DNA of 47,995 nt, from assembly GCA_031263585.1 (NCBI GenBank), contig JAISFN010000085.1, positions 1 to 47,995 of the forward strand, written 5' to 3'. Both the position numbers and the translations under genes were made by a program. Under the pieces are notes generated by a model that saw nothing but the letters and a program-made list of their open reading frames with translations, searched no databases and was not told the origin of the DNA. This DNA comes from Prevotellaceae bacterium (GTDB lineage Bacteria > Bacteroidota > Bacteroidia > Bacteroidales > UBA932). Shown here one piece after another: positions 7,995 to 15,996 of this stretch; the first letter of the stretch is position 1; every line of letters begins with the position of its first letter.

Positions 7995-10900
7995 ATGAAG
8001 AAAATTGTAATTTTTAGTATTTTTATGCTCTTTATCTTATCTGGTATAGATAAAGCAGATGCACAAAACGACACGAAATCTGAATTTACAGTTTCCGGAA
8101 TCGTTACTGACGAAGATAAACTCCCGGTAATAGGAGCGGTTATATCAGTAAAAAGAGATGGAAAAATTGCAGGTTATACAACAACTGATCTTGACGGGCA
8201 TTATACAATAAATGTCAGATCGGAAGCGGACTCTCTTGTATTCTCGTATTTAGGATATATTTCCCAAGATTATATCATAGGAGGAAAGAGAATTTTGAAT
8301 GTCGAAATACGATCTTCGATAACGGGTCTGGATGAAGTCGTTGTGACCGGTTATCAGACTATATCTAAAGAACGGTCTATCGGATCTTTCTCCAAGGTAA
8401 CATCCAAAACATTCGATAAACAGCGATTAAGTAATATCAATACACTCCTTGAAGGACAGGTTGCCGGTTTTACCGGAGGATTATTGAGGGGAACCACATC
8501 AATGTATGGAGCGACACAACCATTATATGTGGTAGACGGTTTCCCTATCGAAAGCGTCAAGTATGATGCATATACCGGCAGGGCAACAGAGGGCCTGCCC
8601 GAACTCAATATGGAAGACATAGAAAGTATTACGGTATTGAAAGATGCCGCTGCAACATCCATATATGGAGCCAGGGCTGCAAATGGGGTGGTCGTTATTA
8701 TCACAAAAAAAGCGTTGAAGGGAAAAGTGCAGGTATCTCTCTCCAGTACGTTTACCTTTTCTCCATACTCTTATTATAAAGACGGGTTAACCAATTCAAC
8801 TGACATTATCGATATCGAAAGAGAATGGGCTTCAAACAACAAATCATTACAAGGCGCCGATGCCTCGACTTATGCTCAGCGCATGCTTGATTCCAAAATA
8901 TATCCGACTCAGGGAATAACATCCATTCTTAATTACTATACCGGTAAGATGTCTGAAATTGAACTTGAACAGAAATTGACGGCACTTTCTACACAAGGCT
9001 ATAGTTATTATAATGATGTAGAGAAATATGCTAAACGAAATCCATTCTATCAACAATATAACCTGTCGATAGGAAAAGCCGCAGATAATAATATGTTCAA
9101 AGCCTCCATTACATACCGGGATAATAAACAAGAAGATCGTTATACCAGAGACAAGTCGGTAGGTATAAATATCACAAATAACATGGAAATCACTAAATGG
9201 CTGAAACTTGACATAGGAACTTATAATTACTACCAGACGCAAAATAAACAATCTTACGATGCCTTATCTCCCGGATATAAGTATATGCCTTATGATGTAT
9301 TGAAAAACACAGACGGCAGCAATTATACTTCATCAGCTTCGTCACGGTTGACTAAAGATAATTATGCGCTGATAAACGATTATGGTTTGTATAATATGGA
9401 TATAACTCCCCTTGACGAACTTGGTCTGAACAGGGCGAAAACCAACAGTTTCCAAAACAGGACTTATGGCAGATTAAACATAGTATTTTTAGAATGGCTT
9501 AATTTCAGCAGTATGTTCCAATATGAATATGGCTCTGACCAATATTCCAAACTGTCGACTAAAGATTCTTACGCTGTGCGGTCGAGAGTAAATAATATGG
9601 CTTCACGGACAAACAATACAACTGTATTTAATATTCCATACGGTAATATTTATAATACGGTTGATTTTTACTCTAAAGCATATACATTGCGTCAGCAACT
9701 CAATTTCAATAAAACTTTCGGCCAAAAACATCAGGTAACCGCTTTGCTTGGAAATGAAGTCCGTGAAAATAAATACGAAATCTCCAACAACACACTATTC
9801 AATTATGATCCTGATATTCTATCATATACACTTATTGATGCGGCAACATTAGCAAAAGGCGTAAGTCCTTTCTGGAGCGGAACATTCTATTCTTCAGACA
9901 TTGCTTCCAGAAATGAGGTGACAAACAGATTTATTTCTTATTATGGAAATGTGGCTTACTCTTACGATAACAAATATTTGTTTATAGGGAGTTTGCGCTG
10001 GGACAGATCCAATCTTTGGGGAACAGCTTCCAAATATCAAAACAAGCCTATCTGGTCAACAGGCTTGGGCTGGAATATCGACAAAGAATCATTTATGACT
10101 ATCGGATGGATAGACCGCCTTAAACTCAGAACATCTTATGGAATTGGTGGAAATATTGCTAAAGACAAAGCTCCATATATGGTTGCTTATTATTCGACAA
10201 ATGCAAATGTGAGAGGAACTCAAGGTTCTATATCTTCTCGCCCCAATCCGTTACTATCATGGGAAAAAACAACCATAACAAATATAGGCGTAGATTTTGC
10301 CCTGTTTAAAAACAGGCTAAGCGGAACAATAGAGTATTACAATAAATATGGAAAAGATCTGCTTTCGAGCACAATGGGCGTGCCGACTGAAGGATTCGGC
10401 TATTCCACTTATCAAATTAATAATGGTGAAATGAGAAACAGGGGAGTAGAAATAACCTTATCCGGAGATATTATTAGTACAAAGGATTTTTCTCTAAGTT
10501 CGACTTTAATTTACGGATATAATAAGAATAAAGTGACGTATGTAAATGTTGAAGCGCCTGTTTACTTTCTTCAGATAGACTATCCGACAGCTTATCCCCG
10601 TATTGGGAATCCTTACCAAGCAATATATGCCTACAAATGGGCAGGACTTAGCAACGAGGGACTTCCCCGTGTGTACAATGAAAAAGGCGAAATAGTATCA
10701 ACAGTACCGACAACCCTCGATGCTATTGTATATGCAGGTACTACTGTACCGGTTCATAGCGGTTCGTTTAGCGGCAATATACATTATAAGAATTTTGATT
10801 TATCGTTTATGTTGATATATGAAACAGGACATAAAATGCGCAACACTTTCCTGCCTACACTGGGAAGTTCCTATTCGAGTGCGGCATATGGATACATAAC

Positions 10901-11258
10901 GAATATTACTGCAAGCAATAAAAACATCACGAATCGCTGGCGGAGTCCGGGAGATGAAGCCCATACAAATATACCACGCATTATTTTTGCAGAAAGTCCT
11001 TTCTATAGTAGTAATTTGTATAGTATATATGCAAATGCTGATATAAATGTAATTGATGCCGCTAATCTCAGATTGAGTAATATCTCCTTATCCTACACCA
11101 TTCCTGCAAATATATGCAAAAAAGTATTTTTGCGTAATGTACGTTTGCAATTTAATATAGAAAACCTGTTCACTCTCGCTAAAAGCGACGAGGCTAAATA
11201 CCTGCTAGGTGGATATAATAGCCCTAACTATGTATGGGGATTATACTTAAATTTTTAA
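7995..11258 (+). CDS. SusC/RagA family TonB-linked outer-membrane transporter
   Basis: A TonB-dependent importer of 1087 aa, working with the adjacent SusD lipoprotein to bring oligomeric nutrients across the outer membrane. I place the start at ATG 7995, which opens on MKKIVIFSIFMLFILSGI, a standard signal peptide; an in-frame TTG further upstream would spoil it. A carboxypeptidase-regulatory-like domain follows (SGIVTDEDKLPVIGAVI onward), then the plug with LYVVDGFPIE and NMEDIESITVLKDAAATSIY, then the beta-barrel ending in phenylalanine (WGLYLNF). The substrate is not evident, because no glycoside hydrolase or sulfatase accompanies it; the partner thioredoxin-like lipoprotein hints at a peptide or other non-glycan substrate. 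Probably controlled by the TPR-AraC protein upstream. Confidence 0.92.
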   Translation: MKKIVIFSIFMLFILSGIDKADAQNDTKSEFTVSGIVTDEDKLPVIGAVISVKRDGKIAGYTTTDLDGHYTINVRSEADSLVFSYLGYISQDYIIGGKRILNVEIRSSITGLDEVVVTGYQTISKERSIGSFSKVTSKTFDKQRLSNINTLLEGQVAGFTGGLLRGTTSMYGATQPLYVVDGFPIESVKYDAYTGRATEGLPELNMEDIESITVLKDAAATSIYGARAANGVVVIITKKALKGKVQVSLSSTFTFSPYSYYKDGLTNSTDIIDIEREWASNNKSLQGADASTYAQRMLDSKIYPTQGITSILNYYTGKMSEIELEQKLTALSTQGYSYYNDVEKYAKRNPFYQQYNLSIGKAADNNMFKASITYRDNKQEDRYTRDKSVGINITNNMEITKWLKLDIGTYNYYQTQNKQSYDALSPGYKYMPYDVLKNTDGSNYTSSASSRLTKDNYALINDYGLYNMDITPLDELGLNRAKTNSFQNRTYGRLNIVFLEWLNFSSMFQYEYGSDQYSKLSTKDSYAVRSRVNNMASRTNNTTVFNIPYGNIYNTVDFYSKAYTLRQQLNFNKTFGQKHQVTALLGNEVRENKYEISNNTLFNYDPDILSYTLIDAATLAKGVSPFWSGTFYSSDIASRNEVTNRFISYYGNVAYSYDNKYLFIGSLRWDRSNLWGTASKYQNKPIWSTGLGWNIDKESFMTIGWIDRLKLRTSYGIGGNIAKDKAPYMVAYYSTNANVRGTQGSISSRPNPLLSWEKTTITNIGVDFALFKNRLSGTIEYYNKYGKDLLSSTMGVPTEGFGYSTYQINNGEMRNRGVEITLSGDIISTKDFSLSSTLIYGYNKNKVTYVNVEAPVYFLQIDYPTAYPRIGNPYQAIYAYKWAGLSNEGLPRVYNEKGEIVSTVPTTLDAIVYAGTTVPVHSGSFSGNIHYKNFDLSFMLIYETGHKMRNTFLPTLGSSYSSAAYGYITNITASNKNITNRWRSPGDEAHTNIPRIIFAESPFYSSNLYSIYANADINVIDAANLRLSNISLSYTIPANICKKVFLRNVRLQFNIENLFTLAKSDEAKYLLGGYNSPNYVWGLYLNF

Positions 11259-11279
11259 ATAATTAAATACAATTGATAT

Positions 11280-12692
11280 ATGAAAACCAATATATTTTCT
11301 ATAAAATTATTATTTGTATTTGCCCTTGTTTTGTTGTTTACAGCATGCGGCGATTACCTCGATATCTTACCAAAAGGTCAAAAAATCCCTACTACCCTTG
11401 CCGACTTCGAGGCCTTGATAAGGGATGAATATGGAACGCACAGGCTGGATGCATCCAATGCAATAAACCTATTAAATGACAGACATCAGACAATAGCTAA
11501 TTTGAATTACTATCCTTTAATTAAAGCGAACTATATGTGGGATGAAAATGCAAACCGCATAGAACTGAATAATTCGGATGAGACAATGTATTACGCCAGC
11601 TATGCCTCTATCTCTACATGCAACCTAATTATAGAGCATGCCCCAACTGCGGCGGAAAGTACGGATGCTGAGCGTAATGAAGTTATTGCTTACGCAAAAG
11701 TATTACGCGCAATGAATTATTTTAATCTTGTAAATTATTATGCCGAAACCTATCAGGAAAATAATGCCTCTGCTAAAAAAGCAGTGCCCCTTATAATAAG
11801 CGCAGATATAGGCGCTTCGTATCAACAACTGACGGTAAAAGGGATATACGATTTTATTCTGAATGACATGCAGGAAGCTTTACCTTTTCTGAGATCAGAA
11901 TCACCGACCCCTTTACATCCGAACTTAGGAGCGGCTTATGCATTTTATGCGCGCGTCTATCTACAGATGAGTAATTATACTAAAGCCCTGGAATATGCGA
12001 ATCTGGCTTTGGCCGAAAATGACCAGTTGTATGATTGGACAACGTATTACTCAGAAAATAAAACCCAGATAGAAAGCCCTGATTCATATGTCGCGACAGC
12101 ATCGCCAACAGGACATTATTATATTGAAAATTATTATTTCAGGCATGGAGCTTCATCTTATTCTTCAACGGAGAGTTCTATTTCTGTCGGACGCAAGGCT
12201 AAATTTGAAGATGACGATGCCAGAGCTGCGGCGCGCTGGAAAGTTAGGACTGTAGGAACAGAAACATATTGTGTAAGTACTACCAGCGGCTTTTTCAATG
12301 CGGGAGGTATAACTACTACGGAAGTGTATCTCATAAAAGCGGAGTGTCTTGCTCGCGGCGGTAAATATAGTGAAGCAATGGATGAGCTTAATAAAGTGCG
12401 GGAAAAACGCATTCTATCCGAAAAATATGTACCGCTTACGGCGTCTACAGAGGAGAAAGCTATAGAATATATCCGTCGTACGAAAGACAATGAATTGATA
12501 TTAACTATTATTCCTTTTGCCGATGCGCGCCGGTATAATATTGATGCTAAATATGCCCGTACGCTGGGCAAAGTGGTGGATGGGACTACGCTAACACTTT
12601 CGCCAACTTCTCATCTGTGGACAATGCCTTTCCCTATGGGAGCAATTAAGAATCCGGGTAATGGTACAATAAAGCAAAACGTAAGTAAATAA
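11280..12692 (+). CDS. SusD/RagB family nutrient-binding lipoprotein
   Basis: A 470-aa outer-membrane lipoprotein that caps the SusC channel and binds substrate. The lipobox LLFTAC gives a lipidated cysteine near residue 22, followed by GDYLDILPKG, the usual SusD opening. TPR-like helical segments occur (YAKVLRAMNYFNLVNYYAE; YAFYARVYLQMSNYTKALEYA; EVYLIKAECLARGGKYSEAM), and RRTKDNELIL stands where SusD proteins carry a conserved helix. It is slightly shorter than many SusD proteins. It starts 21 bases after SusC and is certainly co-transcribed with it. Confidence 0.92.
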   Translation: MKTNIFSIKLLFVFALVLLFTACGDYLDILPKGQKIPTTLADFEALIRDEYGTHRLDASNAINLLNDRHQTIANLNYYPLIKANYMWDENANRIELNNSDETMYYASYASISTCNLIIEHAPTAAESTDAERNEVIAYAKVLRAMNYFNLVNYYAETYQENNASAKKAVPLIISADIGASYQQLTVKGIYDFILNDMQEALPFLRSESPTPLHPNLGAAYAFYARVYLQMSNYTKALEYANLALAENDQLYDWTTYYSENKTQIESPDSYVATASPTGHYYIENYYFRHGASSYSSTESSISVGRKAKFEDDDARAAARWKVRTVGTETYCVSTTSGFFNAGGITTTEVYLIKAECLARGGKYSEAMDELNKVREKRILSEKYVPLTASTEEKAIEYIRRTKDNELILTIIPFADARRYNIDAKYARTLGKVVDGTTLTLSPTSHLWTMPFPMGAIKNPGNGTIKQNVSK

Positions 12693-12706
12693 TTAAAAAC
12701 ATAATT

Positions 12707-13876
12707 ATGAAAATTTTAAAAAATCTATCAGCTTTTTTAATAGCTGGTACAATAATGATTTCTTGTACTGAACGACCAGCCGCGTCATACACTATTAAAG
12801 GAAACTTACAAGGCATTCCCGATGGAGCTAAAGTTGAATTAATTCCCGGAGCTACGCATAGGGATGAGAAACCTGTTGCAGAAACAGTTGTTACCGATGG
12901 GAAATTTACATTTACAGGCGTCGCCGACGAACCGCGTATGTTTTATATTCATATAAGCGGTGGATACAGCAAGATTATGGTTGAAAACGGCAAAATCGAA
13001 TTAGCAGGAAATGTAACAAAGAATGAACAGGGAGAAGATGTCTTTTATAATTTTGAGAACATGACGGTGAAGGGCAGTAAATCCCATGACTTGTATATTC
13101 AAAAAGTTGCGCCACGTAAAATGCTGGATTCTTTGTATCATGCCTACCATGATAATAATGAGGAAATATCGGAAGCTATTAGTCAGGCGCATGGAGCTAA
13201 AAATAAGGGTCTGTTAGACTCATTAAACCAGACTGATGCTTACAAAAAACTTGCCGCTGATGAAAAGAACTTCTTCGAAACTGTAGGAAAAACGATGAAA
13301 GGTATCATCATGGACAATAAAGATTCATGGTGGGGACCAATGCTAATGCTGGATAATATGAGTTATTTTACACCGGAACAAAATGCATGGTATGAAGAAT
13401 TTTCCCAAGAGGCAAAAGACAGTTATTATGGAAAAATTTTAAAAAAAGAATTATTTCCTGAAGGATTTTTAGGAAAGGCCCTACCCGCATTTAGCCTTGT
13501 GGGCAAAGACAATAAAAATATAACGGTGGGAGAAATAAACAAAAGTAAGAAATATACTCTTATAGATTTCTGGGCTTCATGGTGCGGTCCTTGCCGTAAG
13601 GAAATTCCAAATCTGAAAAAGTTATATGGGAAATACTCATCGAAAGGATTTGAGATTATCAGTATTTCAATAGATAAAAAAGAAGCTGACTGGGAAAAAG
13701 CTCTTAAAGAAGAAATTTTGACATGGCCTAACTTTTTGGATACAAAAGGGGCTAGCGACGCTTTTAATGTGAAATCCATCCCGGCAATGTTTTTAGTCGA
13801 TGACAAAGGTATTATTATCGCAGAAAAAATAAGAGGTGAAGAGTTAGAAACTAAACTTGCAGAGTTGTTTAAATAA
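12707..13876 (+). CDS. DUF4369/TlpA-type thioredoxin-like lipoprotein
   Basis: A 389-aa exported thiol-disulfide oxidoreductase. Lipobox MISC gives Cys20 as the lipid anchor. Residues about 25-120 form a DUF4369 beta domain (YTIKGNLQGIPDGAKVELI). The C-terminal thioredoxin fold starts near 255 (GKALPAFSLVGKD) and carries the active site WCGPC at residues 292-296, with the cis-Pro region SIPAMFLVDD near 360. It would reduce or resolve disulfides in periplasmic or surface proteins. It lies 14 bases after SusD in the same direction, and such lipoproteins commonly trail SusCD pairs in Bacteroidales. No terminator with a T-run follows; an AT hairpin and a palindrome lie downstream. Confidence 0.9.
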   Translation: MKILKNLSAFLIAGTIMISCTERPAASYTIKGNLQGIPDGAKVELIPGATHRDEKPVAETVVTDGKFTFTGVADEPRMFYIHISGGYSKIMVENGKIELAGNVTKNEQGEDVFYNFENMTVKGSKSHDLYIQKVAPRKMLDSLYHAYHDNNEEISEAISQAHGAKNKGLLDSLNQTDAYKKLAADEKNFFETVGKTMKGIIMDNKDSWWGPMLMLDNMSYFTPEQNAWYEEFSQEAKDSYYGKILKKELFPEGFLGKALPAFSLVGKDNKNITVGEINKSKKYTLIDFWASWCGPCRKEIPNLKKLYGKYSSKGFEIISISIDKKEADWEKALKEEILTWPNFLDTKGASDAFNVKSIPAMFLVDDKGIIIAEKIRGEELETKLAELFK

Positions 13877-13956
13877 AACAATAGGCGGTAGCCCATGAAA
13901 AAATATTTTTTGTGATTTAAAAAATATACAACTGGAAAGATTTGATAATAAGTGAA

Positions 13957-13986
13957 TTAATTTGCATCTACAAAAATGCAAATTAA
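13957..13986. repeat. 11-bp perfect inverted repeat after the thioredoxin-like gene
   Basis: Arms TTAATTTGCAT and ATGCAAATTAA around an 8-base loop. It lies 80 bases after the SusCD-thioredoxin unit. A second, AT-only hairpin is at 13903-13927. No clean T-run follows either, so a terminator role is possible but weak. Confidence 0.4.
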
Positions 13987-14033
13987 AACCGCCCTTCATT
14001 TCCCCGACAGCCAAAGCACAAAAATAAAGAAAC

Positions 14034-14294
14034 ATGGCAAAAAACCGTAAGGGAAACAAAATTATTTATATAAAGAATGTGGTCGACAATAAACTGTCGA
14101 CCACATTTTCTAAGTTACAAAGCTTGTCATTCATTCCTACCCCAAAAAATCTTATTGATACGATATATACTGTCCACACCCGCGCTTCAATTAAATCAGT
14201 GGTTGATAATATTTGTTTATGTAATAAATGTTTTAGTCAACTTGAAAAGCTTTGGATTGTATGTCCATATTGTGGAGAAAAAATCGTCAATTAA
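14034..14294 (+). pseudogene. IS1-family zinc-finger scrap joined to a zinc-ribbon-like tail
   Basis: The first 120 bases align by eye with the IS1 remnant at 4.6 kb: GGGAAACAAAATTATTT, then the shared tract AAAGCTTGTCATTCATTCC. In mixed frames this gives GKQNYLYKECGRQ and SYKACHSF. A frame from ATG 14034 stays open for 86 codons and ends in CNKCFSQLEKLWIVCPYCG, a pair of CxxC motifs like a zinc ribbon. The frame has no visible ribosome binding site and its first half is out of register with the IS1 reading, so I treat the whole as debris. A real short zinc-ribbon protein cannot be excluded. Confidence 0.45.
14076..14107. repeat. Perfect 13-bp inverted repeat inside the IS1 scrap
   Basis: Arms AATGTGGTCGACA (14076-14088) and TGTCGACCACATT (14095-14107) with a 6-base loop ATAAAC. 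The homologous stretch of the other IS1 remnant (about 4648-4680) does not form this hairpin. It is GC-richer than its surroundings and has no T-run. Confidence 0.75.
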
Positions 14295-14387
14295 AATAAG
14301 AAGAAGATTGTTTTATACTTTGTGATTACATGTAGTGGAGCATCTAAAAGTATGCCTTTTATACAAAAAATATACCCTATAAAATAG

Positions 14388-14420
14388 AAAAACCCTAATT
14401 ATTCTATTTATAATCAGGGT
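14388..14420 (-). terminator. Rho-independent terminator of tRNA-Lys
   Basis: On the minus strand the stem is ACCCT-G-ATTAT pairing with ATAAT-T-AGGGT around a short loop, directly followed by TTTTT. It begins 6 bases after the tRNA 3' end. Confidence 0.8.
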
Positions 14421-14425
14421 ATTTG

Positions 14426-14498
14426 TGATCCGCCTGGGGCTCGAACCCAGGACCCCATCCTTAAAAGGGATGTGCTCTACCTGCTGAGCTAGCGAATC
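14426..14498 (-). tRNA. tRNA-Lys (anticodon UUU)
   Basis: A 73-base cloverleaf on the minus strand. Acceptor GATTCGC pairs with GCGGATC (one G-T wobble), D arm GCTCAGCAGGTAGAGC, anticodon stem CATCC/GGATG with loop CTTTTAA (anticodon TTT), and T arm CTGGG/CCCAG with loop TTCGAGC. The discriminator base is A, and CCA is not encoded. It lies alone, with its own promoter and terminator. Confidence 0.95.
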
Positions 14499-14547
14499 AG
14501 GTCTGCGCTTGTGATTAAATTTTGATTAAGTTTCAAAAACGCGGTTG

Positions 14548-14555
14548 CAAAGGTA
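14548..14555 (-). promoter_or_regulatory. Promoter -7 box (TACCTTTG) of tRNA-Lys
   Basis: A perfect match to TAnnTTTG on the minus strand, about 50 bases upstream of the tRNA 5' end, predicting a short processed leader. It is divergent from the SDR promoter 75 bases away. Confidence 0.6.
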
Positions 14556-14628
14556 TTGCTTTTTTTTAATTATGCAAGTACATGATGAAAAAATTATATT
14601 TTTTCGACATGCGCTCCACCTAAATTCG

Positions 14629-14636
14629 TATCTTTG
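14629..14636 (+). promoter_or_regulatory. Promoter -7 box (TATCTTTG) of the SDR-thioesterase unit
   Basis: A perfect TAnnTTTG box placed 24 bases before ATG 14660. The short leader it implies supports ATG 14660 over the TTG at 14639, which would begin before the expected transcript start. Confidence 0.65.
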
Positions 14637-14659
14637 CTTTGAGTATAAGAATCATTTGG

Positions 14660-15478
14660 ATGGGTAAATTTTCTCTTCAAGATAAAGTAGTTGTAATAAC
14701 AGGAGCTTCATCGGGTATCGGGATGGCTTGTGCTAAGGAGTTTGTGGATAGGGGAGCAAAAGTTATGATGGCGGCGCGTAATATCGAAAAGCTTGAGCAA
14801 TTGGCCGGAGAATTGAAACAAGCCGAGACAACAGTATCTACATGCCAAACAGATGTTAGCGATGAAAATGATTGCAAAAAATTAATTCAGTCAACTATAA
14901 ACACATTTGGAGCAATCGATGTTCTTATAAATAATGCGGGGGTATCAATGCGGGCGGCTTTTCAACAGGTCGACCTATCTGTACTGAAACGTTTAATGGA
15001 TGTTAACTTTTGGGGAACAGTTTATTGTACTAAACATGCTTTAGCTTATTTGTTAAATGCGAAAGGTTCAGTGGTCGGTGTTTCTTCTGTTGCTGGGTTA
15101 CATGGTTTACCCGGGCGTACAGGTTATTCATCCTCGAAATATGCTATACAAGGTTTTTTGGATACATTGCGTATCGAAACCTTAAAAAAGGAATTACATG
15201 TAATGGTCGCTATTCCGGGCTTTACCGCTTCTAATGTCCGTTTTTCGGCATTAACGGCCGATGGCAGCCAACAGGGCGAAACTCCCCGTAACGAGGAAAA
15301 AATGATGAGCGCAGAGGAAGTGGCAAAGCGCATTGCAAACGGAATTGAGCAACGTAAACGTACATTAGCCATGACCTATGAAGGGAAACTAACACCGATA
15401 TTAAAACTATTGTTCCCCAAATGGTTGGATAAAATGTATTACAATCATATGAAAAAAGAACCTAATTCGCCAATATAA
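14660..15478 (+). CDS. Short-chain dehydrogenase/reductase
   Basis: A 272-aa classical SDR, a cytoplasmic NAD(P)-dependent oxidoreductase. The cofactor-binding motif TGASSGIG is near residue 13, NNAG near 90 (VLINNAGVS), the catalytic Ser in VVGVSSVAG and the catalytic Tyr/Lys pair in YSSSKYA near 155. The residues MAARN after the second strand suggest NADP preference, which is inference. The C-terminal tail (LLFPKWLDKMYYNHMKK) is basic and amphipathic, possibly touching membranes as in some lipid-acting SDRs. The thioesterase gene starts 12 bases after the stop, so a role in acyl or lipid metabolism is plausible. The start is fixed by the promoter. Confidence 0.88.
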   Translation: MGKFSLQDKVVVITGASSGIGMACAKEFVDRGAKVMMAARNIEKLEQLAGELKQAETTVSTCQTDVSDENDCKKLIQSTINTFGAIDVLINNAGVSMRAAFQQVDLSVLKRLMDVNFWGTVYCTKHALAYLLNAKGSVVGVSSVAGLHGLPGRTGYSSSKYAIQGFLDTLRIETLKKELHVMVAIPGFTASNVRFSALTADGSQQGETPRNEEKMMSAEEVAKRIANGIEQRKRTLAMTYEGKLTPILKLLFPKWLDKMYYNHMKKEPNSPI

Positions 15479-15490
15479 TGCTATGATATT

Positions 15491-15901
15491 ATGTATACTT
15501 ATGAAACAAGATTGACAACACGCTACGGTGAAACCGACAAAATGGGGGTTATTTACCATGCAAACTACATAAACTATTATGAAATTGCACGTACAGAAAT
15601 GATTCGTAATCTTGGGTACCCGTATCGGATAATGGAAAATGAAGGGATAATGATGCCGGTTATCGAGGTGCAAAGCAAATATATTAAACCGGCTTATTAT
15701 GACGAAGAATTAATCATTCGTACAACAGTAAAGGAATTGCCAACATCCCGTATAGTTTTTCATTACGAAGTGTATAGCTCACAAAATGAATTATTGAATA
15801 CCGGTAAAGCCGTTTTAGTTTTTATGGATGTCAAAACCCGGCGTCCGCGCCGCCCTCCTGAAAAACTGCTACAAATTCTTCAACAATATTTAGCACGATA
15901 G
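15491..15901 (+). CDS. Acyl-CoA thioesterase, YbgC/4HBT hotdog-fold family
   Basis: A 136-aa single hotdog domain that hydrolyses acyl-CoA thioesters in the cytoplasm. The family signature is present near the N-terminus: RYGETDKMGVIYHANYINYY, with the catalytic Asp in ETDKMG and the following YHANY. FEMDV-like strand equivalents follow (VFMDVKTRRPRRPPE). The length is normal for the family. It is co-transcribed with the SDR. YbgC proteins elsewhere pair with Tol-Pal genes; none are here, so the exact substrate is unknown. Confidence 0.87.
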   Translation: MYTYETRLTTRYGETDKMGVIYHANYINYYEIARTEMIRNLGYPYRIMENEGIMMPVIEVQSKYIKPAYYDEELIIRTTVKELPTSRIVFHYEVYSSQNELLNTGKAVLVFMDVKTRRPRRPPEKLLQILQQYLAR

Positions 15902-15918
15902 TATGAATATATAAGGCG

Positions 15919-15947
15919 GAGTTTAATGTTTAACTAAACATAAACTC
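15919..15947 (+). terminator. Possible terminator hairpin after the thioesterase
   Basis: Arms GAGTTTAATGTTTA and TAAACATAAACTC with a 2-base loop and one bulged A. It sits 18 bases after the thioesterase stop and is followed by TTGCTATATG rather than a full T-run. It could also mark the leader of the following cls gene. Confidence 0.4.
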
Positions 15948-15996
15948 TTGCTATATGTTGATTATTATTTAGTAAACCTAAATGCATGTATAAAGT

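Noticed and set aside
15124-15673. Minus-strand frames opposite the SDR and thioesterase genes
   Set aside because: They are antisense to two well-recognised enzymes and show no family features of their own.
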